A DNA stretch of 45,921 bases. Source: Phocoenobacter atlanticus. GTDB lineage: Bacteria; Pseudomonadota; Gammaproteobacteria; Enterobacterales; Pasteurellaceae. The stretch lies in NCBI RefSeq assembly GCF_030764225.1, contig NZ_JASAXH010000018.1; one strand, given 5' to 3'. Under the pieces are notes generated by a model that had not been told where the DNA came from, did no database searches, and saw only the letters and a program-made list of their open reading frames with translations. Shown here piece by piece: positions 25,715 to 35,483 of the stretch. The translations under genes and the position numbers were made by a program. The stretch's first letter is position 1; each line of letters begins with the position of its first letter.

Positions 25715-25747
25715 GGTAAGATAATATAATAAATTTACTATCTTACC
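25715..25747 (-). terminator. Hairpin between bamA and skp
   Basis: GGTAAGATA (25715-25723) pairs with TATCTTACC (25739-25747). One arm extends an uptake-core AAGCGGT (25711-25717). It may attenuate transcription between the two genes. Confidence 0.45.
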
Positions 25748-25763
25748 ATTTCTTATTTTAACT

Positions 25764-28148
25764 TTAGAACGAACCACCAATACTAAATTGGAATTGTTCT
25801 ACATCATCATTTTTATACTTGCGTAACGGTTTTGAATAAGATAACAATAATGGTCCAATTGGTGAATTCCATTGTAACCCAATTCCCGCAGAAGCTCTAA
25901 ATCGTTTGTAATCACCATAGTCTGGCACATTTTTATTGAATTTCTTAGCATCCCATTTGGTGTTCCAAACGGTTCCTGCATCTACAAACAATGTCGTTCT
26001 TACTCTATGCTGATATTTCTGTGCTACAAATGGCGTTGGCATAATTAGTTCTAAATTCGCCACTGCCATTGCATTACCACCAATGATATCATTAGATAAT
26101 TGATCAAATTTACCCGTTGTTTTTCCTAAGTAAATTGCATTAGGACCAATAGAACCATAAGAAAAACCTCGAACAGAACCTATTCCACCTGAACTATATG
26201 TTTGGAAGAATGGAATTTCCTTACCACTAATACCACTCGCATAACCAAGTTTTAAACGAGAACTAATGACCCAACTATGTTCTCTATTTAATGGATAATA
26301 ATGTGCAAATTTAGTATTTAATTTATAGTACTTATTATCTGATCCAGGAATAGTTACATTACCACCGAAACTTGCTTGCAAGCCTTCGGTTGGCATAAAG
26401 CCTCGATCTAAACTATTATAATTCCAGCCAAAACTAAAGTTAAAATCTGTTGTTTTAATTTTTGCATATTTTTCAACACCATTTGGTATCTTAATATCCA
26501 TCGCTTTTACATATTTTTCACGTGTAAATTCACGATCAACATTATTAATTTTATCTTTAGTTGCACCAAGACCTAAATAGTAACTATTATATTCATCAAC
26601 AGGAAATCCTAAAGTACCATCAATTCCTAAAGTTGTTCTTTTATAGCCTGAAGATGATCCATTTTTAGAATAGTCATACTTACTATAATAAACATCTCCC
26701 CCTAAACTTACTCCATCTTTCGTGAAATAAGGTTCTTCATAACCAAATCGCAATGTTGTACTATAATCATTACGTGTTCCATCTAGGCTAATTGTTGATC
26801 CCATACCTAAGAAATTTTTCTGTTTAATTCCAGCCTGATATGTAAAACCACTACCAGTACCATAGCCAATACTAAAATTAATACTTCCGGTATTACGCTC
26901 TGTGATGGTGTACACTACATCCACTTGGTCAGTGGTATTTGGTACATTTACTGTCTTCATTTCTACAGCTTCATAAAAACCAGTTCGCTCTAAACGTGCT
27001 TTACCTGTTGCAATGGCACTGGTTGACAACCAAGTACCCTCTTGCTGACGCATTTCACGACGTAACGTTGAATCAGCTGTCACATTATTTCCTTCAAAAC
27101 GAACACGACGAACATAAATTCGCTTTCCTGCTTCTACGACATAAGCAATGGCAACGGTATTATTTTCTTCATCAAAAGAAAAAGACATCTGTATTTTTGC
27201 TGAACCATAACCATCTTCGCCTAAACGATACTCTAGTTTAGATTTTAGTGCATCAATATCTTTTGCTCGAAAAATATCACCCGTTTTATATTCTTTTAAA
27301 ATTTTATTTAATTCATTATCTAAGTTTGCCGTATCGCCAATAACACGAACCTTACTAACTTTATACTGTTTACCTTCACTAATTTTATAAGTTAATTTAA
27401 CGTCTTTTTTATTATTGCTAAAGTCAGTTTTAACATCATTAATCGCAAACTTAACATAACCACGATTTAAGTAAAAATTACGTAATGCATCTAAATCTTT
27501 TTTAAAAACTTGCTGCTCATATTTACTACTTGAAAAAATATTCCACCAAGAAACATCTGGTTGAATATCTAATATTTTAATTAATTCATCTTCCTCAAAA
27601 GCTTTATTTCCTTGAAAATGAATTTGCTTAACATAAGCTACTTCATCTTCTTTAATATCTAATTTTATTTTTATTTGACCATTAGCTAATCGCTGAACAA
27701 TAGTATTCACTATTGCATTATAGCGACCAACAGAGTAATAGTGTTCAAGTAATCCGTCTTTAAAAGATTTTAATTTTTGAGCATTATAAATTTCACCCTT
27801 AACAATTAAATTTGCTTTCAAGTTTTCTTTTAATGCTTTTGTTGGAATAATCTTATTTCCCACTATTTCTATATCAGCAATAAATGGTTTCTCAACCACT
27901 TCGATCACTAAAGCATTCCCTTCTCGTTTTGCAATTACATCATCAAAACGTTGTTGAATATATAATTGCTGAACAACATTAGTAAGATCTCTATCCGTTA
28001 CTCTTTGCCCAACTCTTACGGGCAATTTTGAAAGAATTGAACGTTGAATTTCAGGAGAAACTCCATCAATACGTATATCTTTTACAACAAAAGGTGAGGC
28101 AATTACACCATTTGCTAACAAAAGACTTGAAAGTAATAATTTTTTCAT
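25764..28148 (-). CDS. bamA: Outer-membrane protein assembly factor BamA
   Basis: A 794-residue essential protein that folds and inserts beta-barrel proteins into the outer membrane. The signal peptide ends near VIA-SP (residue 17). Five POTRA domains (about 20-420) bind lipoprotein partners and substrates; a 16-strand barrel (about 421-794) follows. The loop-6 motif VRGF is at 659-662, and the chain ends in Phe, the expected C-terminal signal of a barrel protein. It lies between rseP and skp, the usual order. Known as D15 in Haemophilus. Confidence 0.96.
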   Translation of the reverse strand: MKKLLLSSLLLANGVIASPFVVKDIRIDGVSPEIQRSILSKLPVRVGQRVTDRDLTNVVQQLYIQQRFDDVIAKREGNALVIEVVEKPFIADIEIVGNKIIPTKALKENLKANLIVKGEIYNAQKLKSFKDGLLEHYYSVGRYNAIVNTIVQRLANGQIKIKLDIKEDEVAYVKQIHFQGNKAFEEDELIKILDIQPDVSWWNIFSSSKYEQQVFKKDLDALRNFYLNRGYVKFAINDVKTDFSNNKKDVKLTYKISEGKQYKVSKVRVIGDTANLDNELNKILKEYKTGDIFRAKDIDALKSKLEYRLGEDGYGSAKIQMSFSFDEENNTVAIAYVVEAGKRIYVRRVRFEGNNVTADSTLRREMRQQEGTWLSTSAIATGKARLERTGFYEAVEMKTVNVPNTTDQVDVVYTITERNTGSINFSIGYGTGSGFTYQAGIKQKNFLGMGSTISLDGTRNDYSTTLRFGYEEPYFTKDGVSLGGDVYYSKYDYSKNGSSSGYKRTTLGIDGTLGFPVDEYNSYYLGLGATKDKINNVDREFTREKYVKAMDIKIPNGVEKYAKIKTTDFNFSFGWNYNSLDRGFMPTEGLQASFGGNVTIPGSDNKYYKLNTKFAHYYPLNREHSWVISSRLKLGYASGISGKEIPFFQTYSSGGIGSVRGFSYGSIGPNAIYLGKTTGKFDQLSNDIIGGNAMAVANLELIMPTPFVAQKYQHRVRTTLFVDAGTVWNTKWDAKKFNKNVPDYGDYKRFRASAGIGLQWNSPIGPLLLSYSKPLRKYKNDDVEQFQFSIGGSF

Positions 28149-28204
28149 TAAAAAATCCCTATGTATTTTATAAAATATTTATCTAAAGTTATCGCTTTAT
28201 TTAA

Positions 28205-29518
28205 TTAAAAATGAATTAAATCATTAAACAAAGCAAAAACCATTAACCCTATTACAAATATCATCCCTAACTGCTGAAATCGCTCTTGTAAATTTTTTGA
28301 CGTGGCTTTTCCTCGAATTGCTTCAACACTTAACAAAATAAATTGTCCACCATCAAGAGGCAAAAGAGGAAATAAATTCATTACGCCTAAATTTACACTA
28401 ATCAATGCCATAAAGCTAAGATAATAAATAAAACCCACTTCTGCACTTGCAACCGCACCCTTAGCCATTGCAATAGGTCCTCCCATATTCTTTATTGAGA
28501 GATTACCTGTTATTAAATTTACTATAAATTGAAACACCGTATGAATAAGTGAAGTCACTTTTTCAACACCTTTTTCAAAGGCTTCAAGAATACCATATTC
28601 TAGCACAACACGATACTTTTCCGCTAGTGGTTGATACTGTGGAGTAATACCAATAACATATCTTTTACTTTCTTTTGATTGTTGAGGTAACAAATTGAAC
28701 GTCAGTATTTCTGTATCACGTTTAATTTCTAATTGTAATTGTTTTCCTGTTTGAACGACTTCAATCAAATGATGCCAATCAAAGGGAGCTTGGTTTACCT
28801 TACGTATTATATCTTTCGCCTGTAAACCTACTTTTTCAGCAACCGAATCTTTGACTACTGTTTTAATTATTGGTTCAACAATGGCTCTTTTTGGAATAAT
28901 TCCCAATGCCGTTAGCGGATTGTCTTTATTACCATTAAATTGCCATTGTGATAAATCCAACTGAAAAGATTGCGGATATTGGCTATCAATTAAATGCCCT
29001 TTAACTTCTACCTTTTCTGAACCCACATTACCAATAAAAGCTAATGCCACTTCTTCCCAATCTTGTACATTTCTACCATCAATTTGTGTAAATTCAAATT
29101 CTGTCGGTATCTTCGCCATTGCCACAATGCTGTTTGGTACTACTTCGCCAACCACTGGTTTTAGTGTTGGTACACCTGAAACAAATACTGCCCAATAAGC
29201 AAAAATGGCAAAAATAAAGTTGGCAACAGGTCCAGCTAAAATAATTAACATTCTTTGCCAAACGGCTTTGTTATCATAACGTTCGCTATCCGCAAAGCCT
29301 TGTTCATCATTAAGCATTTTGACATAACCGCCAAGTGGAATTAACGAAATTACCCACTCTGTGCCTTTTTTATCGGTTCTTTTCCACAACACTTTTCCAA
29401 AACCAATAGAAAAACGTAACACTCTCACGCCACAGGCACGAGCAACGGCAAAGTGACCATACTCGTGTACCGTCACTAACACACAGATTAAAAATAGAAA
29501 AGACAATGTCGCTGTCAC
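28205..29518 (-). CDS. rseP: Site-2 protease RseP
   Basis: A 437-residue inner-membrane zinc protease that cuts the anti-sigma factor RseA to release sigma-E and also clears signal-peptide remnants. The zinc motif HEYGH is at 18-22 and the third ligand lies in LDGGQ (Asp389). Two PDZ domains (about 115-310) lie between the catalytic membrane segments. The order cdsA-rseP-bamA is the standard one. The C-terminal motif LDGG is followed by Gln; the E. coli protein has His there. Confidence 0.94.
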   Translation of the reverse strand: MTATLSFLFLICVLVTVHEYGHFAVARACGVRVLRFSIGFGKVLWKRTDKKGTEWVISLIPLGGYVKMLNDEQGFADSERYDNKAVWQRMLIILAGPVANFIFAIFAYWAVFVSGVPTLKPVVGEVVPNSIVAMAKIPTEFEFTQIDGRNVQDWEEVALAFIGNVGSEKVEVKGHLIDSQYPQSFQLDLSQWQFNGNKDNPLTALGIIPKRAIVEPIIKTVVKDSVAEKVGLQAKDIIRKVNQAPFDWHHLIEVVQTGKQLQLEIKRDTEILTFNLLPQQSKESKRYVIGITPQYQPLAEKYRVVLEYGILEAFEKGVEKVTSLIHTVFQFIVNLITGNLSIKNMGGPIAMAKGAVASAEVGFIYYLSFMALISVNLGVMNLFPLLPLDGGQFILLSVEAIRGKATSKNLQERFQQLGMIFVIGLMVFALFNDLIHF

Positions 29519-29535
29519 AATTTACCTACTAAATC

Positions 29536-30405
29536 CTATAAAAAGAAGAAAAATGCTACGGCAAAGAAAGGCACTGCCGCCGTTAGGCTATCAATACGAT
29601 CTAAAATCCCACCGTGTCCTGGAATTAAATTACTGCTGTCTTTCACACCCGCTTGACGTTTAAACATACTTTCTGTTAAATCGCCTAAAATTGAGATCGC
29701 AACGGTCAGGATAGAAACCACAATAAAGGCAGCCATATTTAATTTAGCACTTAACATATCACTCGGATTCACTTGCAAGAAGATAAATGACACCACCCCA
29801 GCAGTCACTAAGCCCCCAATCGCCCCTTCAATCGATTTACCAGGGGATACTTTTGGGGCTAATTTATGTTTACCCAATGCTCGTCCAAAGAAATACGCTC
29901 CTGAATCCGCCGACCAAACAAGCACTAATACATAAAGTAATAAAAATGCCCCTTGATAAGGATTTGAATGGTAGTGATAAAAACGTAGTGCTGGCATTGC
30001 GATTAAAAATGGGACTAAGGTCAAAAAGCCAAAAATAAATTTAGCACTGATGGATTTTGCCCAAAACTTGGCTGTTTTTGGGTAACCGATCACTAAAAAT
30101 AACGCTACTAACCACCAAATTACCCCAACAAATAACAATGGCGTGGTAACATCATTAAGAAAATCTGCTTTTTTAATGGAATAAGTGCCAGCCATTATCG
30201 GAAATAATAAAATCCCCAAAGTAACTAAGGCAACAATTATTCGTCCAATAGAGCGTTTAATACCCGCAAATTGTGCCCATTCCCACATTCCTAATACGAC
30301 TAAAACCGATATCGCAAGAAAGAAAGGAAGTGGCGAAAGAAAAAATAATCCCAATAACGCAAGTGGAATCATAATCAGTGCAGAGAGTATTCGTTGTTTA
30401 AGCAT
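29536..30405 (-). CDS. cdsA: Phosphatidate cytidylyltransferase
   Basis: A 289-residue inner-membrane enzyme that makes CDP-diacylglycerol, the precursor of all phospholipids. The C-terminal signature SMFKRQAGVKDSSNLIPGHG, followed by GILDRID, is intact. Eight or so membrane helices are visible. Seventeen bases separate it from rseP and 20 from uppS. Confidence 0.95.
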   Translation of the reverse strand: MLKQRILSALIMIPLALLGLFFLSPLPFFLAISVLVVLGMWEWAQFAGIKRSIGRIIVALVTLGILLFPIMAGTYSIKKADFLNDVTTPLLFVGVIWWLVALFLVIGYPKTAKFWAKSISAKFIFGFLTLVPFLIAMPALRFYHYHSNPYQGAFLLLYVLVLVWSADSGAYFFGRALGKHKLAPKVSPGKSIEGAIGGLVTAGVVSFIFLQVNPSDMLSAKLNMAAFIVVSILTVAISILGDLTESMFKRQAGVKDSSNLIPGHGGILDRIDSLTAAVPFFAVAFFFFL

Positions 30406-30425
30406 TTTGTTTCCTTATTTGTTGT

Positions 30426-31160
30426 TCACGATTCACAGCCACCAAAACGGCGTTCACGCTGTTGGTAAGCCATTATCGCTTGTACAAAAATTTCATCGTT
30501 AAAATCAGGCCATAATACAGGGGTAAAAAACAGCTCCGCATAGGCAATTTGCCACAACAAAAAGTTACTAATTCGTTGTTCACCACTGGTACGGATCAAG
30601 AGATCTACCTGTGGTTGCTCTGCTGTAATTAAATTCTGTTGTAGCTGTTGTTCAGTAATTTCATTTAAGGCAATTTCGCCCAATTTTACTTGTAACGCTA
30701 ATTTTTTTGTCGCCTGTGTGATATCCCACATTCCGCCATAATTTGCGGCAATATTAAGAATTAAACCATCATTATTTTGGGTTAATTTCTCTGATTCAAT
30801 AATTTTTTGTTGTAACTCATCACTAAATGCCGATGTATCGCCGATCACTTTTAAACAGATATTATTTTTATGTAATTTTTTTACTTCACTGTTTAACGCT
30901 TTCATAAAAAGTGACATCAAGGCAGACACTTCATCTTGTGGGCGACACCAATTTTCGCTACTGAACGCATAAAGTGTTAGCACCTTAATTTGATGACGAG
31001 CGGCAAAATTTACCGCAGTTCTGACCGCTTTCATTGCATTTTGATGACCAAAAACTCGCAGTTTACCCTGCTGTTTTGCCCAACGTCCATTGCCGTCCAT
31101 AATAATAGCAACGTGTTGTGGCATTCTGTCTAAATCAAAACGTATGTCTAATTCATTCAT
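30426..31160 (-). CDS. uppS: Undecaprenyl diphosphate synthase
   Basis: A 244-residue cis-prenyltransferase that makes the C55 lipid carrier for peptidoglycan and O-antigen. The start of the fold reads MDGNGRWA (21-28), with catalytic Asp22. The SSENW (about 71-75) and RTSGEQRISNFLLWQ (about 193-207) blocks are conserved. Its ATG overlaps the dxr stop (TAATG), so translation is coupled: dxr makes isoprenoid units, uppS uses them. Confidence 0.95.
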   Translation of the reverse strand: MNELDIRFDLDRMPQHVAIIMDGNGRWAKQQGKLRVFGHQNAMKAVRTAVNFAARHQIKVLTLYAFSSENWCRPQDEVSALMSLFMKALNSEVKKLHKNNICLKVIGDTSAFSDELQQKIIESEKLTQNNDGLILNIAANYGGMWDITQATKKLALQVKLGEIALNEITEQQLQQNLITAEQPQVDLLIRTSGEQRISNFLLWQIAYAELFFTPVLWPDFNDEIFVQAIMAYQQRERRFGGCES

Positions 31161-32350
31161 TATATTTGTAATATCTGTTGTTGTGCTAGCTCTCTCGCTA
31201 ACTTATCTATATGTAATACGTCCGCAATTTCAGTCATTTTTACTGGTGCAATATTTTCTACAACTGAGCGATTAACCTGTTCAATATCCGTAAAACGAAT
31301 TTGATTATTTAAAAAAGTCTCCACCGCAATTTCATTCGCTGCATTCATTGCTGTTGTCGCATACTGCCCTTCTCTAAATGCATCAATGGCTAATTTTAAG
31401 TTTGGATAACGAGCGAAATCTGGTTCAACAAAGGTTAATTCTTTGAGTTTAAAAAAGTCTAAGGGGGCAACGTTAGAATAGATACGCTCTGGATACGCCA
31501 TTGTATGAGCAATCGGGGTTCGCATATCAGGATTTCCCATTTGAGCAATCACACTGCCGTCAATATAACGCACCATTGAGTGAATAATGGATTGTGGGTG
31601 GATAATAATTTCCATCTCCTCTTCACTGGCATTAAATAACCAACGTGCTTCAATATATTCCAAGCCTTTATTCATCATCGTTGCTGAATCAACGGAGATT
31701 TTTTGCCCCATAGACCAGTTTGGGTGTGCGACAGCCTGAGCAGGCGTAATACTTGAAAACTCACTTAACGGTTTGGTTCTAAATGGACCACCCGATCCTG
31801 TTAAAACAATTTTACTGATCCCTAATTCTGCCAACGGACAAAATCCGATTTGATTTTGTGCTTGTGGCGGTAAAGATTGAAAAATCGCATTATGTTCACT
31901 ATCCACAGGCAACAACTTTGCCCCCGATTTTTTCGCTTCATCAATAAAAATCTGCCCACAAGTCACTAACGATTCTTTGTTCGCTAACAGTACTTGCTTA
32001 CCTGCTTTTACCGCAGCAAGGGTCGGCAACAAGCCCGCCGCCCCAACAATCGCCGCCATTACCATATCCACATCAGCGTGAGCCGACAATTCACAAATCG
32101 CTTGGCTACCCGCTAATACTTCGGTTTTAATTGAATGAGATTGCAAAGCGATTTTTAATTGTTGAGCGGCATTTTCATCGTCTAAGGCGACAAATTGAGG
32201 TTGGAATTTTAAGCATTGTTGAAACATTAACTCAACATTTCTGCCCCCAACGAGTGCAAAAATTTGATAACGCTCTGGGTTACGTTCAATCACAGAAAGG
32301 GTACTTTTTCCGATTGAACCTGTTGAACCTAAAATAGTGATTTTTTTCAT
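31160..32350 (-). CDS. dxr: 1-deoxy-D-xylulose 5-phosphate reductoisomerase
   Basis: A 396-residue enzyme, the second step of the MEP pathway to isoprenoids. NADPH motif GSTGSIG (8-14); metal and substrate blocks LLANKESLV, PVDSEHNAIFQS and the long HPNWSMGQKISVDSATMMNK region are all present (the last in pieces). It is coupled to uppS downstream. frr lies 96 bases upstream, separated by a pair of inverted uptake signals. Confidence 0.96.
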   Translation of the reverse strand: MKKITILGSTGSIGKSTLSVIERNPERYQIFALVGGRNVELMFQQCLKFQPQFVALDDENAAQQLKIALQSHSIKTEVLAGSQAICELSAHADVDMVMAAIVGAAGLLPTLAAVKAGKQVLLANKESLVTCGQIFIDEAKKSGAKLLPVDSEHNAIFQSLPPQAQNQIGFCPLAELGISKIVLTGSGGPFRTKPLSEFSSITPAQAVAHPNWSMGQKISVDSATMMNKGLEYIEARWLFNASEEEMEIIIHPQSIIHSMVRYIDGSVIAQMGNPDMRTPIAHTMAYPERIYSNVAPLDFFKLKELTFVEPDFARYPNLKLAIDAFREGQYATTAMNAANEIAVETFLNNQIRFTDIEQVNRSVVENIAPVKMTEIADVLHIDKLARELAQQQILQI

Positions 32351-32367
32351 AATAGTAAATATAAATG

Positions 32368-32439
32368 AAGCGGTAAGATTTTATATAAAATTTACAAAAA
32401 TTTAAAAAATTGCAAAAAACAACTAAAATCCGACCGCTT
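32368..32439. terminator. Inverted uptake-signal pair between frr and dxr
   Basis: AAGCGGT (32368-32374) and ACCGCTT (32433-32439) are opposed uptake-signal cores with AT-rich, partly complementary tails between them, one with GCAAAA. It could form a long hairpin after frr. Confidence 0.5.
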
Positions 32440-32446
32440 TAAAAAA

Positions 32447-33004
32447 TTAGAAATCCAATAATTCTTTTTCTTTACCTGCTAACACTTCATCAACTTGTTT
32501 AATGAATTGATCGGTAATTTTTTGAATTTCGTCTTGTGCTTTACGCTCTTCATCTTCACTGATTTCTTTATCTTTTAATAATGCTTTGATTTTATCGTTC
32601 GCATCACGACGTACATTACGCACCGCCACTTTACCTTGCTCTGCTTCGCCTTTTACGATTTTAATTAAATCACGACGACGTTCTTCTGTTAATGGTGGAA
32701 GTGGTACACGAATTGTGGTGCCTGCTGTCATTGGGTTTAAACCTAAGTCTGAACTCATAATTGCTTTTTCAACATCACTGATTAAACTACGATCAAATAC
32801 GCTTACCGCGAGTGTTCTTGCATCTTCTGCCACCACATTTGCTAATTGGCGAAGTGGGGTTAATGCACCGTAATAAGAAACTTGGATACCATCTAATAAA
32901 GCAGGTTGCGCACGACCTGTACGTACTTTAGAAATATGATCTTTAAACGCTTCTAAGCTTTTAGTCATACGTTGTTCTGCATCTTTTTTTATTTCATTAA
33001 TCAT
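32447..33004 (-). CDS. frr: Ribosome recycling factor
   Basis: A 185-residue tRNA-shaped protein that splits post-termination ribosomes together with EF-G. The family's helical blocks (VRTGRAQPALLDGIQV near 27-42; the RVPLPPLTEERR block near 99-110) are conserved. Length is standard. AAGGA supports the ATG. In most relatives pyrH precedes frr directly. Here a strong hairpin and unrelated genes lie in between, leaving little room for a promoter downstream of the hairpin. Confidence 0.96.
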   Translation of the reverse strand: MINEIKKDAEQRMTKSLEAFKDHISKVRTGRAQPALLDGIQVSYYGALTPLRQLANVVAEDARTLAVSVFDRSLISDVEKAIMSSDLGLNPMTAGTTIRVPLPPLTEERRRDLIKIVKGEAEQGKVAVRNVRRDANDKIKALLKDKEISEDEERKAQDEIQKITDQFIKQVDEVLAGKEKELLDF

Positions 33005-33032
33005 TTAATCGTCCTTTTTGATAAATAGCTAA

Positions 33033-33070
33033 AAAATTAAGGCAGATTGTACCGAATCTGCCTTAATTTT
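33033..33070. terminator. Strong bidirectional hairpin upstream of frr
   Basis: AAAATTAAGGCAGATT (33033-33048) pairs perfectly with 33055-33070 around GTACCG. With A and T runs on both sides it fits a terminator for the HhH gene upstream. It ends only about 28 bases from the frr ATG. Confidence 0.85.
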
Positions 33071-33122
33071 CCTAGTGTTATTTTATAACTCAAATATTAA
33101 AGTTATATTATTTATATGATGA

Positions 33123-33671
33123 TTACTCTTTTCCACCATCAAGTTGATCTTGCCAATCAAATAATTTTTGCCATTCTCCCTCAGCTGCCAATTTTGCTTG
33201 ACGAGGCCAAGTACCAGGTTTATGAACTTTAAAGCGATCTCCTCCTTTTTTAAGGATTTCTTGACACTCTTCTACGCTAAGTTCTCCAAGCTGTTTCCAA
33301 GTTGTAATATTTGATTGGTTAAATAATTCTGCAATCTTAACACCAATTCCCTCAATAATAGTTAAGTCATTTTCCTTAATTCTTTTACCAAAAACAGCTT
33401 TTGCTTTATTTGCATCAAATGTAACGCTCGCAGTTTCTTTCTCGGCACTAGAGCTAAAAGCAGTCACTTCAGGTTCTGATGCTGAAACCAAGTCATCAGT
33501 TTTAGATGATGCCAAACTTTTCTCACAAGTACTCAACTTTGATTTCAGAGTATTATTTTCCTCAGTTAACTGCTTAATCACTCTGTTATGCTCTTCACAT
33601 TTGCTTTTACCAATCAGATAACCTAATAAGGCACTAAGCAAACCAACAATTAAAGGAATAATCCAACACAT
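33123..33671 (-). CDS. Membrane-anchored helix-hairpin-helix protein
   Basis: A 182-residue protein: one N-terminal membrane helix (2-20), a short coiled coil (about 30-55), a Ser/Thr/Glu-rich linker, then a helix-hairpin-helix domain (about 102-142, with TIIEGIGVKIAELF and SVEECQEIL) and a conserved tail (HKPGTWPRQAKLAAEGEW). HhH domains of this kind usually bind DNA or proteins. It lies 14 bases after the OmpA-like gene and is surely in the same operon. I do not know a function. Similar OmpA/HhH pairs seem familiar from other phyla, but I cannot confirm this here. Confidence 0.7.
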   Translation of the reverse strand: MCWIIPLIVGLLSALLGYLIGKSKCEEHNRVIKQLTEENNTLKSKLSTCEKSLASSKTDDLVSASEPEVTAFSSSAEKETASVTFDANKAKAVFGKRIKENDLTIIEGIGVKIAELFNQSNITTWKQLGELSVEECQEILKKGGDRFKVHKPGTWPRQAKLAAEGEWQKLFDWQDQLDGGKE

Positions 33672-33685
33672 AAATTTTTTCTCCG

Positions 33686-34576
33686 TTATTGTGACATTTT
33701 ATCAATAGAAATAGTAACTCGGCGATTTTTCGCTCGCCCCTCAGCACTACTGTTATCTGCAATAGGTTCATCAGAACCTTTAGAATCGATATCAAGTTGT
33801 GATTTTTTCAAACCATTTTTTTCTAAGTAATTTGCAACAAATGTTGCTCTTTCTTTACCTATCAAAATATTTTTTTCAGGGTCACCCGTATTATCTGTAT
33901 GTCCTGTAATTGAAACTTTTGCTGATGGAGAATAATCCAAATAACTCGCAATTTTCAACAATCCTTGACGTTGTAATTCTGATAATTTTAGATTTGTTGC
34001 ACCTGTTTCAAAATATAACATTAGTGGGTTTTTACTTACATCTTCCAACAATGCTTGCATCATTTTATCACGAGAAGATAGCGCATCTTTATCGAGTTCT
34101 TTTACTGAAAATTCTGCCATACCTAAATACTGATTATTTTGACTTTTAACTGCCTCAGGATAAGCTCTACTTGCTATCATAATTTGCTGACTATTTGCAC
34201 CCAACGAACCAAAATGATCTTTAATTTGTTTAGCTCGAGCGAGTCCTAAATCAGGAAATACTGATGAATTAACTTCATTGGGATTAAATAGACCAGTAAC
34301 AGTAAGTTGTCTTGCTGAATTATCCTTAAGATAGTTAACTGTTTTAGTTAAATTTGATTGTAATTCTTCTGAATAAGGTTGCACAGGAACATACTCAGAT
34401 TCAACAAAATTGAACCCATCTTTGCCATCGAGCTCAAAATTATCTCCAACTAAATTGAAGCCTACATTTGTCCCTTGTTTTACATCACTTCCACAACAGA
34501 CACAACTCTGTAATAAGCAACCAACTATCCATAAGACAATCAGCATTATCAAATACTTTTTAGTCGTCTTTCTCAT
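33686..34576 (-). CDS. OmpA-family lipoprotein with two OmpA-like domains
   Basis: A 296-residue envelope protein. A hydrophobic N-terminus contains two possible lipobox cysteines (IVGC, Cys20; LQSC, Cys25). A first degenerate OmpA-like domain (about 70-165) is followed by a standard one (about 185-293) with ITGHTDNTGD and RAKNRRVTI, which bind peptidoglycan. It has no beta-barrel, so it probably tethers a membrane to the cell wall. It is the first gene of a pair with the HhH protein and lies inside the pyrH-frr interval, which is normally uninterrupted. Confidence 0.8.
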   Translation of the reverse strand: MRKTTKKYLIMLIVLWIVGCLLQSCVCCGSDVKQGTNVGFNLVGDNFELDGKDGFNFVESEYVPVQPYSEELQSNLTKTVNYLKDNSARQLTVTGLFNPNEVNSSVFPDLGLARAKQIKDHFGSLGANSQQIMIASRAYPEAVKSQNNQYLGMAEFSVKELDKDALSSRDKMMQALLEDVSKNPLMLYFETGATNLKLSELQRQGLLKIASYLDYSPSAKVSITGHTDNTGDPEKNILIGKERATFVANYLEKNGLKKSQLDIDSKGSDEPIADNSSAEGRAKNRRVTISIDKMSQ

Positions 34577-34662
34577 TTAATTTATACCCTCCAATGATGA
34601 TGACCTGATTGATAAATCTACTACATACTTTACAAAAAGTAAAGCTACCCAAATAACAAATA

Positions 34663-35289
34663 TTAAGAAATAAACAATTGATACGCAAACAAAAGTAACT
34701 TATAGACAATAAAAAACATTAACATTGCAACAATCACATCTAAAATCTTCCACATATAAGCTTTAGCAAATAATGGGGCTAATTTCTTACCACCATACCC
34801 CAATCCTAAAAACCATATTAATGATGCGAAAAGAGCTCCTATCAAAAAATAAATTTTTTGTGAAAAATTCAAATTCGCGGCGATACCTCCCACAATAACG
34901 ACTGTATCTAAGTACACGTGAGGGTTAAGCAATGTAATAGCCAGTGTTGATAGAACTGCCACTTTTTTACTGATATGTGTTTTATCGATCACCACTTCCA
35001 TCGTATTATTCTGAAATGCACTTTTTAATGAAGAAATCCCATAAAAAAGTAAAAACATCGCCCCTAATAACGACAACCCAAGTTTTGCTATGGTATTATC
35101 AATGATTAGCTGCCCCAATCCTAAAACCCCTATACTCATTAATACAAAATCACATAAAAAACAGACTAAAATTGTAATAAAAATATGACTATTACTGATA
35201 GCACGTTTTAGAACAAACGCATTCTGAGCACCGATAGCAATAATCAAGGTGGCAGAAGTTAAAAAACCCGTTACAAATATATCAAACAT
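34663..35289 (-). CDS. LysE/ArgO family amino-acid exporter
   Basis: A 208-residue inner-membrane protein with about six helices. The N-terminal GAQNAFVLKRAI block (20-31) and the LLNPHVYLDTVV motif (about 120-131) are typical of ArgO/LysE, which export arginine or lysine. AAGGAG stands 11 bases from the ATG. The regulator ArgP is not adjacent. It stands between the OmpA-like gene and pyrH, with a hairpin at 35441-35468 separating it from pyrH. Confidence 0.85.
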   Translation of the reverse strand: MFDIFVTGFLTSATLIIAIGAQNAFVLKRAISNSHIFITILVCFLCDFVLMSIGVLGLGQLIIDNTIAKLGLSLLGAMFLLFYGISSLKSAFQNNTMEVVIDKTHISKKVAVLSTLAITLLNPHVYLDTVVIVGGIAANLNFSQKIYFLIGALFASLIWFLGLGYGGKKLAPLFAKAYMWKILDVIVAMLMFFIVYKLLLFAYQLFIS

Positions 35290-35440
35290 AGGTCAACCAC
35301 TCCTTTAAAAAATAAATAACAAATTCGAAAGTAACAAGAATATATAACAAGATCAAGGTAATTTAATAGTTGAAATACTGCCACAAAGTTAAATGCAACA
35401 ATCTAGAAATGGTGTTATTGAAAAAGAAAGGGAGAAACGC

Positions 35441-35468
35441 AATTGTGTCACTTTTCAGTGACACAATT
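35441..35468 (-). terminator. pyrH terminator
   Basis: AATTGTGTCACT (35441-35452) pairs with AGTGACACAATT (35457-35468), a perfect 12-base stem with a four-base loop, directly after the pyrH stop. Confidence 0.75.
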
Positions 35469-35483
35469 TTAAAATATTGATAC

